In this document: positions 19,030-29,514 of the stretch, one piece after another | Position numbering within the stretch: position 1 is the stretch's first letter | Layout: every line of letters starts with the position of its first letter | NCBI GenBank assembly: GCA_951812315.1 | Contig: CATOSA010000006.1 | Coordinates: 188,091 to 252,090, forward strand | Reading direction: 5' to 3' | Source of the DNA: an uncultured Burkholderiales bacterium | GTDB lineage: Bacteria; Pseudomonadota; Gammaproteobacteria; Burkholderiales; Eutrophovitaceae | DNA length: 64,000 nt | Translations under genes and position numbers: made by a program | The notes under the pieces: model-generated | Seen by the model: only the letters and a program-made list of their open reading frames with translations | The model's database searches: none | What the model was told of the DNA's origin: nothing

Positions 19030-19815
19030 GTGCAGCACCATCGTCCAAGACGGCGTTTCAGCCAGAATTTCCTGACCGATCGCAGCTATATTGATCGCAT
19101 TGTCCGGTCGATAGCGCCGCGCAAGGGCGATCACATTGTTGAAATTGGCCCGGGACGCGGTGCGCTCATGCAACCCTTGTCAGAAGCAGTCGACCAGTTG
19201 GATGTCATTGAAATTGACCGCGATGAGGCCCGAGCGCTGCAACAACGGTTTGCAAGTGCCGCGCATACGATTCATTGTGCCGATGTATTGGCTTTCGACT
19301 TTCGCGCGATCGGGGGCCGGCTGCGCATTGTCGGCAATCTGCCCTACCATATCTCGACGCCGATCCTGTTTGCTGTGGATGCTGTCTGGGAATCGGTGCG
19401 AGATTGCCACTTCATGCTCCAGAAGGAAGTTGTTGCCCGTATGGCGGCCGCGCCAGCGACGCCAGACTATGGACGGCTAAGTGTCATGTTGCAATATCGC
19501 TGGCAAGTCGAGCCGCTATTTGACGTGCCGCCGACTGTCTTTCGCCCTCAGCCCAAAGTCTGGTCGACGGTTGTGCGCCTGTCGCCGATGCTGCGCGCCG
19601 ACTTGCGTGACATCGGGATGTTTCGCCGCATCGTCGAGGCAGCGTTTTCAAAACGGCGCAAGACGTTGCGCAACTCGCTTCGCGATCTCGTTCTGGTGGA
19701 GGATTTCGTCGCCTGTGATATTGATGCGGGAAGGCGCGCCGAAACCCTGAGTGTTGCCGATTTCGCCTCGCTGGCGAATCAGGTTTGGCCGCGCTTTAGC
19801 GCTTGCCCTGAATAA
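19030..19815 (+). CDS. rsmA: RsmA (KsgA), 16S rRNA dimethyladenosine transferase
   Basis: Dimethylates two adjacent adenosines near the 3' end of 16S rRNA during late 30S assembly; loss gives kasugamycin resistance in other bacteria. The 261-residue protein begins with a GTG and [19 protein letters not shown]. The SAM-binding motif is [14 protein letters not shown], and the catalytic NLPYHIST motif lies near residue 103. The C-terminal helical domain includes [13 protein letters not shown]. Its last 20 bases overlap the 3' end of the convergent gloA gene. Confidence 0.96.
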   Translation: MQHHRPRRRFSQNFLTDRSYIDRIVRSIAPRKGDHIVEIGPGRGALMQPLSEAVDQLDVIEIDRDEARALQQRFASAAHTIHCADVLAFDFRAIGGRLRIVGNLPYHISTPILFAVDAVWESVRDCHFMLQKEVVARMAAAPATPDYGRLSVMLQYRWQVEPLFDVPPTVFRPQPKVWSTVVRLSPMLRADLRDIGMFRRIVEAAFSKRRKTLRNSLRDLVLVEDFVACDIDAGRRAETLSVADFASLANQVWPRFSACPE

Positions 19816-20182
19816 ATTCGATCTTATAGCCGTCGGGATCTTCGACGAACGCGATGACCGTGCTGCCATGCTTCATCGGTCCGGCTTCGCGTGTCACTTT
19901 GCCCCCTTTTTCCCGGACCGCGTAGCATGCTTTGTAGGCATCCTCGACGTCAACGGCGATATGGCCGTAGCCGTTTCCGAGGTCATAGCTGGTGGAGTCC
20001 CAGTTATGTGTAAGCTCAAGAACGGTATTTTCACTTTCGTCACCATATCCCACGAAGGCAAGCGTGAAGCGGCCCTCCGGATAATCAGATTGCCGCAACA
20101 CGCGCATGCCGAGCACGCTGGTATAGAAGTCGATCGACTTTTTCAGGTCGCCGACGCGAAGCATGGTGTGAAGTATGCGCAT
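19796..20182 (-). CDS. gloA: GloA, lactoylglutathione lyase (glyoxalase I)
   Basis: Converts the methylglyoxal-glutathione hemithioacetal to S-lactoylglutathione. The 128 residues match the short bacterial, Ni-type enzyme. The four metal ligands are in place: His5, Glu56 (VLELTHNW), His74 (GYGHIAVDV) and Glu122 (GYKIEFIQ). It lies leftward between the convergent rsmA and the rubredoxin gene, 12 bases downstream of the rubredoxin stop, so the two are likely cotranscribed. Confidence 0.96.
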   Translation of the reverse strand: MRILHTMLRVGDLKKSIDFYTSVLGMRVLRQSDYPEGRFTLAFVGYGDESENTVLELTHNWDSTSYDLGNGYGHIAVDVEDAYKACYAVREKGGKVTREAGPMKHGSTVIAFVEDPDGYKIEFIQGKR

Positions 20183-20194
20183 TGTTGATCCCTG

Positions 20195-20383
20195 TCAGAT
20201 TTCAATCAGTTCAAAATCGTCCTTGCGAGCACCGCATTCCGGGCACACCCAGTTTATTGGTACGTCGTCCCAGCGTGTGCCCGGCGCGATGCCTTCATCA
20301 GGCAAGCCCGCGGCTTCGTCGTAAATGAACCCGCAAATCAGGCACATGTAAGCTTTGCTAACGGTGGTTTCGGCAGTAGTCAT
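20195..20383 (-). CDS. Rubredoxin
   Basis: A 62-residue electron carrier with a single Fe bound by four cysteines: Cys14 and Cys17 in [12 protein letters not shown], and Cys47 and Cys50 in [13 protein letters not shown]. The ATG at 20383 is preferred over longer upstream frames because the family begins about ten residues before the first CxxC. It is transcribed divergently from thiD, with about 58 bases between. A rubredoxin-thiD-hemL neighbourhood is common in betaproteobacteria. Its partner could be a hydroxylase or rubredoxin reductase not seen here. Confidence 0.95.
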   Translation of the reverse strand: MTTAETTVSKAYMCLICGFIYDEAAGLPDEGIAPGTRWDDVPINWVCPECGARKDDFELIEI

Positions 20384-20441
20384 TGTCGTGATTCTTTTCG
20401 GATAGAATCGCATTTTAAAGCAATCGCGCATTCGCATCGCT

Positions 20442-21317
20442 GTGGCTGACACACCGCCGATGGTTCTTGTTTTCGCGGCGACCGATCCGAGCGGAGGAGC
20501 CGGATTGCATGCCGACATCCTTACGCTCTCGAGCATGGGTTGTCACCCGCTGTCTGTGGTTACCGCGCTTACCGTTCAGGATACATTTGGCGTCGAGGAC
20601 ATGCTGTCCATTGACGCAGAATGGGTTGCCGATCAAGCCCGGTGCGTTCTCGAGGACGCGCAGGTGAGCGTCTTCAAGGCAGGCTTGCTCGGAAGTATCG
20701 AAGCGATTGCCGCGATCGCAGAAGTTGTGTCCGATTATCCGCAAGTTCCGTTCGTTCTGGATCCGGTACTTGCCTCTGGTGGTGGTGGTGATGAACTGGC
20801 TTCAGATGAGATGGTCGCGGCAATGTGTGAACTTCTGATTCCGCAGGCTACGGTCGTGACGCCTAACAGCCATGAGGCGCGGCATCTCGCTTTGGATCAC
20901 GATGACGAAACTGAATTGCCGGGGTTGGACGAGTGCGCGGCCAGACTTCTGGATATGGGCACCGAATATGTACTGGTCACCGGCACACACGAAAATACGG
21001 CTCAGGTCACAAATTCGCTCTATTCCAGCAGCGGGCTGGTCAGGGCAGATAGCTGGCAACGCCTGCCGGGTTCATTCCATGGTTCGGGATGCACGCTGGC
21101 ATCGGCGGTCGCAGCGACCATAGCCAATGGCCAGGACGTACCGGAGGCGGTGCGCGACGCGCAGGAATACACCTGGCAAACACTCAAGTCCGGCTACAGA
21201 ACCGGCATGGGGCAATCGATTCCGGATCGGTTGTTTTGGGCGCACGACGAAAATTCGGATGACGGCGATTCGAATGATAAAGATTCGAATGACCAAGATT
21301 TGAATGAAACTGCGTAA
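20442..21317 (+). CDS. thiD: ThiD, hydroxymethylpyrimidine/phosphomethylpyrimidine kinase
   Basis: Phosphorylates HMP and HMP-P to HMP-PP for thiamine synthesis. The ribokinase-like fold shows [40 protein letters not shown] and the anion-hole motif [16 protein letters not shown]. The start is GTG at 20442, or ATG at 20460, which begins closer to the conserved region. The C-terminus carries an unusual acidic low-complexity tail of about 20 residues built from a repeated DSND unit (DNA repeat of about gattcgaatga near 21258-21300). The tail runs into thiE, overlapping its start by 14 bases. Confidence 0.95.
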   Translation: MADTPPMVLVFAATDPSGGAGLHADILTLSSMGCHPLSVVTALTVQDTFGVEDMLSIDAEWVADQARCVLEDAQVSVFKAGLLGSIEAIAAIAEVVSDYPQVPFVLDPVLASGGGGDELASDEMVAAMCELLIPQATVVTPNSHEARHLALDHDDETELPGLDECAARLLDMGTEYVLVTGTHENTAQVTNSLYSSSGLVRADSWQRLPGSFHGSGCTLASAVAATIANGQDVPEAVRDAQEYTWQTLKSGYRTGMGQSIPDRLFWAHDENSDDGDSNDKDSNDQDLNETA

Positions 21318-21948
21318 ACGCGTAAGTGGAATATACGCCGTGACGCCGGAGACTGAAGACACCGCAGACCTGGTCGCTAAAGTCAGCGCGGTGCTAAACG
21401 GCGGAGCACGCGTCATACAGTACCGCAACAAGGACGGAGAGTATGCATTGCGGCGTGAGCAATGTACCGAATTATGCGCACGTGTACGCGCATTCGACGG
21501 TGTGTTCATAGTGAACGACAGTGTAGAACTAGCGCTGGAGACGGGAGCCGACGGTGTTCATCTTGGCAGAGACGATGAATCGGTCAAGAATGCGAGAAAC
21601 CGCCTCGGGCCAGATAGAACCATTGGTGTGTCGTGTTACAACGACCTTGAACTTGCGCACGCAGCGCAGGCGGCAGGTGCTGACTACGTCGCTTTCGGAA
21701 GTTTTTTTCTTTCGGCGACCAAGCCGGCAGCCAGGCGCGCATCAATGAGCGTGCTACATAGCGCAAAGGCTGAACTGGATGTGCCGGTGGTGGCGATCGG
21801 TGGTATCAATATGAATAACGCAGCGACATTGATTTCTGCAGGAGCCAATTCCCTGGCGATCGTCAGCGGGCTCTTTCATGCGAACGAGATCGAGAAGGAA
21901 ACGCGCGCCTACGTGCAGTTGTTCGCCAACCCGAAACATACTCAGTAA
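21304..21948 (+). CDS. thiE: ThiE, thiamine-phosphate synthase
   Basis: Couples HMP-PP with thiazole phosphate to give thiamine phosphate. The 214-residue TIM barrel shows [40 protein letters not shown] in consecutive short motifs, [30 protein letters not shown] and the phosphate-binding [10 protein letters not shown]. It overlaps thiD by 14 bases, implying coupled translation. The thiazole branch genes (thiG, thiS) are not in the window, so this locus covers only the pyrimidine phosphorylation and coupling steps. Confidence 0.96.
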   Translation: MKLRKRVSGIYAVTPETEDTADLVAKVSAVLNGGARVIQYRNKDGEYALRREQCTELCARVRAFDGVFIVNDSVELALETGADGVHLGRDDESVKNARNRLGPDRTIGVSCYNDLELAHAAQAAGADYVAFGSFFLSATKPAARRASMSVLHSAKAELDVPVVAIGGINMNNAATLISAGANSLAIVSGLFHANEIEKETRAYVQLFANPKHTQ

Positions 21949-21992
21949 AAATCCAGACGACAGCAATTCAACGCAGAAGCCGAGGTCCAGTA

Positions 21993-23276
21993 ATGTCCAG
22001 CCAGAATCAGCAGATTTTCGAGCGCGCCCGTGAACTGATCCCGAGTGGCGTAAATTCGCCCGTTCGCGCTTTTGGTTCCGTCGGCGGTATTCCCCCGACG
22101 ATCGCAAAAGGTGCGGGTGCGCGGATTTGGGACGTCGAGGGTAAGGAATATATCGATTACGTCGGGTCATGGGGACCGCTGATTCTCGGTCACGCTCACC
22201 CCGAAGTTGTTGCCGCAGTCCAGGAAGTTGCTGCGGATGGTCTGAGTTTTGGTGCGCCAACGGCAGCTGAACTTGACATTGCAGACGTGCTGACACAGAC
22301 GATCCCTTCGCTTGAGCAGGTGCGCCTTGTCAGTTCAGGGACCGAGGCAACCATGACGGCAATTCGGCTGGCGCGCGGATTTACCGGTCGCTCGACGATC
22401 ATCAAGTTCGAGGGTTGCTATCACGGTCACGCCGATGCGCTGCTGGTTAAGGCCGGCTCAGGCGCGCTCACCTTCGGCCAACCCAGTTCGGCGGGCGTTC
22501 CTCCTGAAGTTACCGCCCATACGCTGGTGCTGGACTATAACGACAGCGAAATGCTGGCAGACGCGTTTCGACGCAACGGCGACAACATAGCCGCGGTCAT
22601 TGTCGAACCGGTGGCCGGCAACATGAACCTGGTAAAGGCGCACGCCGAGTTTCTGAACACTTTGCGCGAACTGTGTACGCGTCATGGTGCAGTGCTGATT
22701 TTTGACGAGGTGATGACCGGATTCCGAGTCGGATTGCAGGGTGCGCAAGGCATGTATTCGATAACGCCGGATCTGACGACGTTGGGTAAGGTCATTGGCG
22801 GGGGAATGCCGGTTGGCGCATTTGGTGGCCGGCGCGACATCATGCAGAAGATCGCACCGCTCGGTCCCGTGTATCAGGCCGGGACGTTGTCCGGAAATCC
22901 GGTTGCGGTAGCGGCAGGTCTTGCGACGCTCAAGCTGATTAGTGCGCCGGGCTTCTACGAAAAACTGTCAGCTACCGCCACGGATCTGGTGAATGGAATG
23001 ATGCAGGCCGCGAAGACCACGGGCCAGAATTTCAGTGCGCAATCGGCCGGCGGCATGTTTGGTCTGTATTTCAGAACTACGCCGCCGGAAACCTATGCGC
23101 AGGTTATGGAATGTGATCGGGACAAATTCAACGCGTTTTTTCACGCCATGCTCGGACAAGGTATTTCCATTGCGCCGTCAGCGTTCGAGGCCGGGTTCGT
23201 ATCGTCAGCACATGGGAAAGCTGAAATTGACGCGACGATTGAAGCGGCCCGAACGGCATTTGAGCAGCTGAAGTGA
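21993..23276 (+). CDS. hemL: HemL, glutamate-1-semialdehyde 2,1-aminomutase
   Basis: A PLP enzyme that makes 5-aminolevulinate in the C5 heme pathway. The 427 residues open with [19 protein letters not shown] and include [20 protein letters not shown], the [20 protein letters not shown] region, [11 protein letters not shown] and the PLP-lysine motif [17 protein letters not shown]. The presence of hemL implies the glutamyl-tRNA route rather than ALA synthase. It follows thiE after 44 bases with GAGG before the ATG, and it works upstream of hemB, hemE and hemF, all in this window. Confidence 0.97.
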   Translation: MSSQNQQIFERARELIPSGVNSPVRAFGSVGGIPPTIAKGAGARIWDVEGKEYIDYVGSWGPLILGHAHPEVVAAVQEVAADGLSFGAPTAAELDIADVLTQTIPSLEQVRLVSSGTEATMTAIRLARGFTGRSTIIKFEGCYHGHADALLVKAGSGALTFGQPSSAGVPPEVTAHTLVLDYNDSEMLADAFRRNGDNIAAVIVEPVAGNMNLVKAHAEFLNTLRELCTRHGAVLIFDEVMTGFRVGLQGAQGMYSITPDLTTLGKVIGGGMPVGAFGGRRDIMQKIAPLGPVYQAGTLSGNPVAVAAGLATLKLISAPGFYEKLSATATDLVNGMMQAAKTTGQNFSAQSAGGMFGLYFRTTPPETYAQVMECDRDKFNAFFHAMLGQGISIAPSAFEAGFVSSAHGKAEIDATIEAARTAFEQLK

Positions 23277-23403
23277 GTTAACCGTTCGCTTCAAGAAGCG
23301 GCGTGGACGGCTCGTCCCGAGTGCCAGCAGCCTTGTGGCGAACGCGAAGTCAGCGCCGCGTCTCAAGGTGACAGCCGAATTATCCTGAATCTCGCGGACT
23401 TCT

Positions 23404-24042
23404 CTAGTGCAAGCCGGAAATGTACTCCGCAAGTGCCATGATTTCTTTTTCGCTTAGACGCGAAGCAATCATGCGCATCATCTGGTTGTCATCATTGTTA
23501 CGCGCGCCGGAACGGAATGCGCGCAACTGGGTTGCTGTGTACTCAGCGTGTTGTCCCGACAGGCGCGGATACTGCGGATGAACGCCCGAGCCGTCAGGCA
23601 TGTGACAGGCCGTGCAAGCGGCAATGCCCTTTTCCGGTATGCCTCCCCGATACAGATTCTGGCCCTGGGCTACAAGCGTCATGTCTTTTGCCGTCATTTC
23701 CGTCGCCGGTTGACTTGCATAGTAAGCGGCCAGGTTTCGTAAATCATCATCCGACAGACTGATTGTCATGCCTGTCATAATCGCGTTGCTACGCGCACCT
23801 GACTTGAAGTTCATCAATTGTTTATAGAGGTATTCTGAATGCTGGGTCGCGAGGATCGGATTCATCGCCAGTGGACTATTTCCATCGGGCCCGTGACAGA
23901 CAGCACACATTTGGGCCGCGATTGGGCCTCCCTTGGAGGGGTCGCCAATACTTGCAGCCATTTCGCCTTCGCTGTCATTGTCGGCGCCAGTGGCAATAAA
24001 AGGCAGCGCCAAAAAACTGAGTACAACCATGAAACGCACCAT
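23404..24042 (-). CDS. Cytochrome c4-like diheme cytochrome
   Basis: A periplasmic electron carrier of 212 residues with two heme c sites, CAVCHGPDG and CTACHMPDG, each followed by a Met-containing ligand region (MTGMTISLSDDD and MMRMIASRLSEKE). I chose the ATG at 24042 because it has GGGAG upstream and gives a clean signal peptide (MVRFMVVLSFLALPFIATGA); a longer frame to 24117 lacks one. It is transcribed divergently from engB, a placement shared with many beta- and gammaproteobacteria. Its maturation would need the Ccm system, whose first genes lie at the right end of the window. Confidence 0.93.
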   Translation of the reverse strand: MVRFMVVLSFLALPFIATGADNDSEGEMAASIGDPSKGGPIAAQMCAVCHGPDGNSPLAMNPILATQHSEYLYKQLMNFKSGARSNAIMTGMTISLSDDDLRNLAAYYASQPATEMTAKDMTLVAQGQNLYRGGIPEKGIAACTACHMPDGSGVHPQYPRLSGQHAEYTATQLRAFRSGARNNDDNQMMRMIASRLSEKEIMALAEYISGLH

Positions 24043-24119
24043 CAGAGCAAACTCCCAAACCAGTTTCAGACCGCGGCAAAGACCGGGTTCAACACGTAAT
24101 TGTAGCTGAAGCATCAACG

Positions 24120-24734
24120 ATGACTTCTCTATTGAGACAGGCCGCGTTTTTCAAGTCGGCCGAGAAATTGAACCAGCTGCCTACAGAAAGCATCGCTGAG
24201 GTCGCGTTTGCCGGGCGCTCCAACGCCGGAAAATCAAGTGCGCTGAATGTCCTGACGAACAAACGCAGACTTGCACATGTAAGCAAGACGCCCGGCCGTA
24301 CGCGGCTGATCAATTTTTTTCAGGTGGCACCTGCTGCGTTTCTGGTTGATCTGCCTGGCTATGGATACGCTCAGGTACCCGGCGACATGAAGAAACACTG
24401 GGCTCACATTTTGCCCGGGTATTTGGGTTCGCGGCCGCAAATTTGCGGACTGGTCGTGATTATGGACGCACGCCACCCGATGACGCCCCTCGACGTACAG
24501 CTGCTCGACTGGTTCAGGGTGACTGGCAAGCCTGTTCACATTTTATTGACAAAGGCGGACAAGCTCCCTAAATCAAAGGCTGCTCGCCAACTGGCCGATG
24601 TCAGGTCTATTTTGAAAGAGGGCTATGAGGGATATACGGTCCAGCTGTTTTCCAGTAGCAGCAAACTGGGGCTAAAGGAGGCGGACGCTGCGATTAACGA
24701 TTGGTTTGCAACCTGGGTGGAAGTGGATGCGTAG
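24120..24734 (+). CDS. engB: EngB (YihA/YsxC), ribosome-biogenesis GTP-binding protein
   Basis: An essential-type GTPase in 50S subunit assembly. The 204 residues contain G1 AFAGRSNAGKSSALN, G2 TPGRTRLINFF, G3 DLPGYGYAQVP, G4 LLTKADKLPKSK and G5 FSSSSKLG, all in standard positions. The N-terminal TSLLRQAAFFKSAEKLNQLP is also typical. The start lies 77 bases from the divergent cytochrome start. Downstream lies a run of hairpins before hemB. Confidence 0.96.
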   Translation: MTSLLRQAAFFKSAEKLNQLPTESIAEVAFAGRSNAGKSSALNVLTNKRRLAHVSKTPGRTRLINFFQVAPAAFLVDLPGYGYAQVPGDMKKHWAHILPGYLGSRPQICGLVVIMDARHPMTPLDVQLLDWFRVTGKPVHILLTKADKLPKSKAARQLADVRSILKEGYEGYTVQLFSSSSKLGLKEADAAINDWFATWVEVDA

Positions 24735-24740
24735 ACAAAA

Positions 24741-24832
24741 ACCCCCGGCTGAAGGGGTGTACAACCGGGGCGAACACGCCTTAATGAATAAGGCACCCGC
24801 TCAGGGAGGAGAGGCGGGAGACATTTCTGTCT
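24741..24832 (+). ncRNA. Candidate structured RNA or hemB leader: four consecutive hairpins
   Basis: Four stem-loops follow in 90 bases: CCCCGG/CCGGGG (24743-24748 with 24765-24770), GCCTTA/TAAGGC (24778-24783 with 24789-24794), CCCGC/GCGGG (24796-24800 with 24814-24818) and AGACA/TGTCT (24819-24823 with 24828-24832). No gene is visible. It lies between engB and hemB, 154 bases before the hemB start. It could be a small RNA, since a Spot 42-like sRNA neighbours engB in other gammaproteobacteria, or a 5' leader of hemB. None of the hairpins has a T tract, so a simple terminator is unlikely. Confidence 0.45.
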
Positions 24833-24958
24833 GCAGTTGAGATTGTCATGGGGTGGAAAAGTTCAAAATTCTCCGGGATGTACTTTGAGGGTGTCGTGCA
24901 GGCTGGAAGCCCAATAATGTTGAGTCCGGCAGCCTTGTTGGACCAGGAGACTAATTAA

Positions 24959-26402
<1,444 letters not shown>

Positions 26403-26411
<9 letters not shown>

Positions 26412-27023
26412 ATCGCGCTGAACCTCGGCGAGCATTGCTTCGACGAATTCTGGTCCGGCGCGCCTGAACGGTCGGCCACCGTGTGTGGCTCTGAGGCTTG
26501 CCTTTAAATCGCGCTGCGCGAAAACGGAAATCTCGAACTCTGCGGTTTCCGTTCGAACCGCATATAGACACATGGTGTCCACCATCTTCCCACGCTGAAT
26601 CCGTCGATCACGAATGCGGTATTCGAGATTCGAATTTTCCAGGAAAAGCCCGATATCCTTCGCGCTGTCGGTAAACAGATGCAACTCGATTGCCGCATAG
26701 CGTCCGGCGTTACCTTCCAGAACCGGGCCGGACAGATAGGGGTCGAATTGGCTTAGCGTGCGCATCATTTCCAGCGCGCAGACGCGCAAATGCCTGAGGC
26801 GCGCGGCGAGTTCGTCGGCCTGGTAAAGCTTAAGGTGCGCGTTTAGCGCACATTCGATCTCATCGTTGCTCGGCAGGTTGCGCGTACTCGTGACGCCCGC
26901 CTCGCGTGCTGCCTTGCGCTTGGCCTGGGTGAAATCACTGATGCCGTCAACTGCGATCAGGCGCGCCGCAATGTTGGCTATGCGTATGCGAGTCTGGCGG
27001 CTGGCTTCAGAATTTCGCACCAA
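26403..27023 (-). CDS. Conserved hypothetical protein, nucleotidyltransferase-like family
   Basis: A 206-residue protein of a family I recognise from proteobacteria, often labelled nucleotidyltransferase or, wrongly, a Mur ligase. The N-terminal 60 residues look helical and TetR-like (RQTRIRIANIAARLIAVDG, then FTQAKRKAAREAGV). The middle carries SGPVLEGNAGRYAAIELHLF and DSAKDIGLFLENSNLEY, and the end reads GGRPFRRAGPEFVEAML. No catalytic motif can be assigned with confidence. It lies four bases from the mrcA stop, in the same direction. The start is the first codon of the frame, a GTG. Its last three codons lie in the right arm of the repeat at 25990-26411. Confidence 0.75.
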
Positions 27024-27027
27024 AAAT

Positions 27028-29373
27028 TCAGTACAACTCGTCGATCACTTCTTCGTTCGTTGTTCGCCTGTCTGAGCTAAAAAGGAGTCCGGAGTCTGGG
27101 TCCGGTGGCACATTTTCATGGTAGAAGTATTCGATAATCTGATTCGAAGCGCTTGGGTCTCGCAAGCCCGTCTCCGGGTCTATCGCAACTGCCACGACAC
27201 CTTCAGGCGCAATTGGCATTTCTTCCTTGCGTCCGCGTAGTACGGTTGCCATGTATGACACCCAGCTTGGCAGAGCTGTCTTTGAACCGGTCTCGTACTC
27301 GCCCAGAGAGGTTGGAATGTCATAACCTATCCACGCGACTGCGACCAGACGGCGCTGGAATCCGGCGAACCAGGCATCCATCTGGTCATTGGTTGTTCCG
27401 GTTTTTCCGGCCAGATCGACGCGGCCAATCGACATGGCTCGCGTCCCGGTCCCGCCGCGAATCACATCTTGCATCATATTGAACATAATGAAGGCGTTAC
27501 GCGGATCGATCACGCGCTCGGCATTTTCTGCAGCGATCAATGGTGCGGCCGTTCCCAATACATTTCCCTGCCGGTCCTCGATGCGCTCAATAAAATACGG
27601 GCTGATGCGGTAGCCGCCATTGGCGAACACCGAGTAACCCATGGCCAGTTCCAGCGGTGTGACCGAGCCGGCGCCCAGTGCCATTGTCAGATAGGCTGGA
27701 TGGCGACGAGGGTCGAGTCCGAATCGACTCACATATTCTTGCGCAAATTGAGGGGTGATCGCCTGCAATATGCGAATTGACACGAGATTCTTTGATTTTG
27801 TCAGCGCTATGCGCATCCGCACCGGCCCGACGAATCCGCCATCGTAATTTTTCGGTTCCCATGGAATGGCGCCCGTTTCGCTTGCATCTATCATAATGGG
27901 CGCGTCATTAATAATGGTTGCGGGGGTGAATCCTTTTTCCAGCGCGGCCGAGTAAATGAATGGTTTGAAGCTTGATCCCGGCTGGCGCCGTGCCTGAGTG
28001 ACGTGATTGAACTTGTTGCGGCCAAAATCAAATCCCCCGACCAGAGAGCGAATTGCGCCGTTGTCCGCATCAAGAGATACGAAGGCGCCCTCAATTTTGG
28101 GGATTTGCACAATATTCCAGCCAGTTTTCCGGTCGTTCATTACCCGGATCAACGCGCCGCGCTTAACACGCGTTTTTGGTGGCGCCGACTTGCCGATCAT
28201 GGCTTCGGCAAACTCCAGGGCGTCGCCGACGATCGTCACTTTTTCTCCGCCTTTGGCGTACGCCATCAGCGACTCGTCGCTGGCTTCAAGAACGATTGCC
28301 GGAAGAATGCCATCGCTTTCCGCTTCATCTTGCAGCGCATCCTCGAGCTGTTCGTCAGTGACATCATCGGGAACATCAAAATAACCGTCAGCGCCCCGGT
28401 AGCCTTGGCGTTCGTCGTATTCGAGCATCCCTCGCCGCAGTGCAGCATAAGCGGCATCCTGGTGCTTTTTCGACAACGTCGTATAAACGCGGAAGCCGCG
28501 CGTATAAGTATCTTCCTTGTAGGCGTCGAAAATCGCCTGACGGACCATTTCCGAGAAATGCTCGGCACTGGTGGAGTAGGTCGTCTTCTGGGCGGCAACC
28601 ACAACCTGTTCTTCTTCGGCCGCCTGGAATTGCTCGTCGTCAATGTAAGCGAGTTCATGCATCCGCCGGAGCACATAGTGCTGGCGCTGTTTCGCGCGGG
28701 TCATATTAGCGACCGGGTTGTAGCGCGACGGCGCTTTGGGTAGCCCGGCGAGCATTGCAATTTCGGCCACACTGGCTTCGTCTAGCGATTTTCCGAAGTA
28801 AACCTGCGCGGCAGCTCCGAATCCGTAAGACCGCTGACCAAGGTAGATCTGGTTGATGTAGACCTCAAGTATCTGTTCCTTGGAGAGATTGCGTTCGATC
28901 TTGAACGCGAGCAAAGCTTCGTTGAATTTGCGAGTCAGTGTTTTCTCGGTCGTAAGGAAGAAATTCCGTGCGACCTGCATTGTTATGGTGCTGGCGCCCT
29001 GGCGGGCTCTTCCAGCAGCAAAGTTGGCACGCATTGCGCGAAGCGCGCCAATATAGTCGACGCCCCCGTGCTCGTAGAAGCGTTCGTCCTCGGCCGCGAT
29101 GATTGCCTGCGTCAGCTTCTCAGGGGTGTCTTCGAACTTTACGTAAGCACGGCGCTCTTCGCCGAACTCGCCGAGCAAATCTCCCTCCGCGCTGTAAATC
29201 TGTAGCGGGATTTTCGGCTGGTAGGAGGCCAGTACGCTGACAGACGGTAGTCGTGGATAAGCGACAACGGCGGCGTAACCGAGCAGGAGCATACCGGCGA
29301 CACAAATCGCGGCCGCGGCGGCCATTGGATAGAACCACCACCGGGAGGTCATGTAGGCGCGGGGCTGGGGCAT
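27028..29373 (-). CDS. mrcA: PBP1A, bifunctional peptidoglycan glycosyltransferase/transpeptidase
   Basis: A class A penicillin-binding protein that polymerises and cross-links peptidoglycan. The 781 residues have an N-terminal membrane anchor (AAAAAICVAGMLLLGYAAVVA) and a glycosyltransferase domain with EDERFYEHGGVDY, GASTITMQVARNFF and the KIERNLSKEQILEVYINQIYLG block. An OB-like linker follows. The transpeptidase domain has the active-site serine in PGSSFKPFIYSAAL, SKN in LTKSKNLVSIR and KTG in LAGKTGTTNDQ. It is transcribed divergently from pilM, a classic arrangement in Pseudomonas and betaproteobacteria. Confidence 0.97.
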   Translation of the reverse strand: MPQPRAYMTSRWWFYPMAAAAAICVAGMLLLGYAAVVAYPRLPSVSVLASYQPKIPLQIYSAEGDLLGEFGEERRAYVKFEDTPEKLTQAIIAAEDERFYEHGGVDYIGALRAMRANFAAGRARQGASTITMQVARNFFLTTEKTLTRKFNEALLAFKIERNLSKEQILEVYINQIYLGQRSYGFGAAAQVYFGKSLDEASVAEIAMLAGLPKAPSRYNPVANMTRAKQRQHYVLRRMHELAYIDDEQFQAAEEEQVVVAAQKTTYSTSAEHFSEMVRQAIFDAYKEDTYTRGFRVYTTLSKKHQDAAYAALRRGMLEYDERQGYRGADGYFDVPDDVTDEQLEDALQDEAESDGILPAIVLEASDESLMAYAKGGEKVTIVGDALEFAEAMIGKSAPPKTRVKRGALIRVMNDRKTGWNIVQIPKIEGAFVSLDADNGAIRSLVGGFDFGRNKFNHVTQARRQPGSSFKPFIYSAALEKGFTPATIINDAPIMIDASETGAIPWEPKNYDGGFVGPVRMRIALTKSKNLVSIRILQAITPQFAQEYVSRFGLDPRRHPAYLTMALGAGSVTPLELAMGYSVFANGGYRISPYFIERIEDRQGNVLGTAAPLIAAENAERVIDPRNAFIMFNMMQDVIRGGTGTRAMSIGRVDLAGKTGTTNDQMDAWFAGFQRRLVAVAWIGYDIPTSLGEYETGSKTALPSWVSYMATVLRGRKEEMPIAPEGVVAVAIDPETGLRDPSASNQIIEYFYHENVPPDPDSGLLFSSDRRTTNEEVIDELY

Positions 29374-29514
29374 AAAGGCGGTAATTGGAGAGCGACATTA
29401 TATAGGTATGTCGCCAGGGCAATGTAAAGGGGGGGCAACCTTTTTGCTTAGGTTGCAATGGTCTTATTGGGAACAATTAATGTAATTTATAACAAGGCGC
29501 CGTCTAAGTCACTT

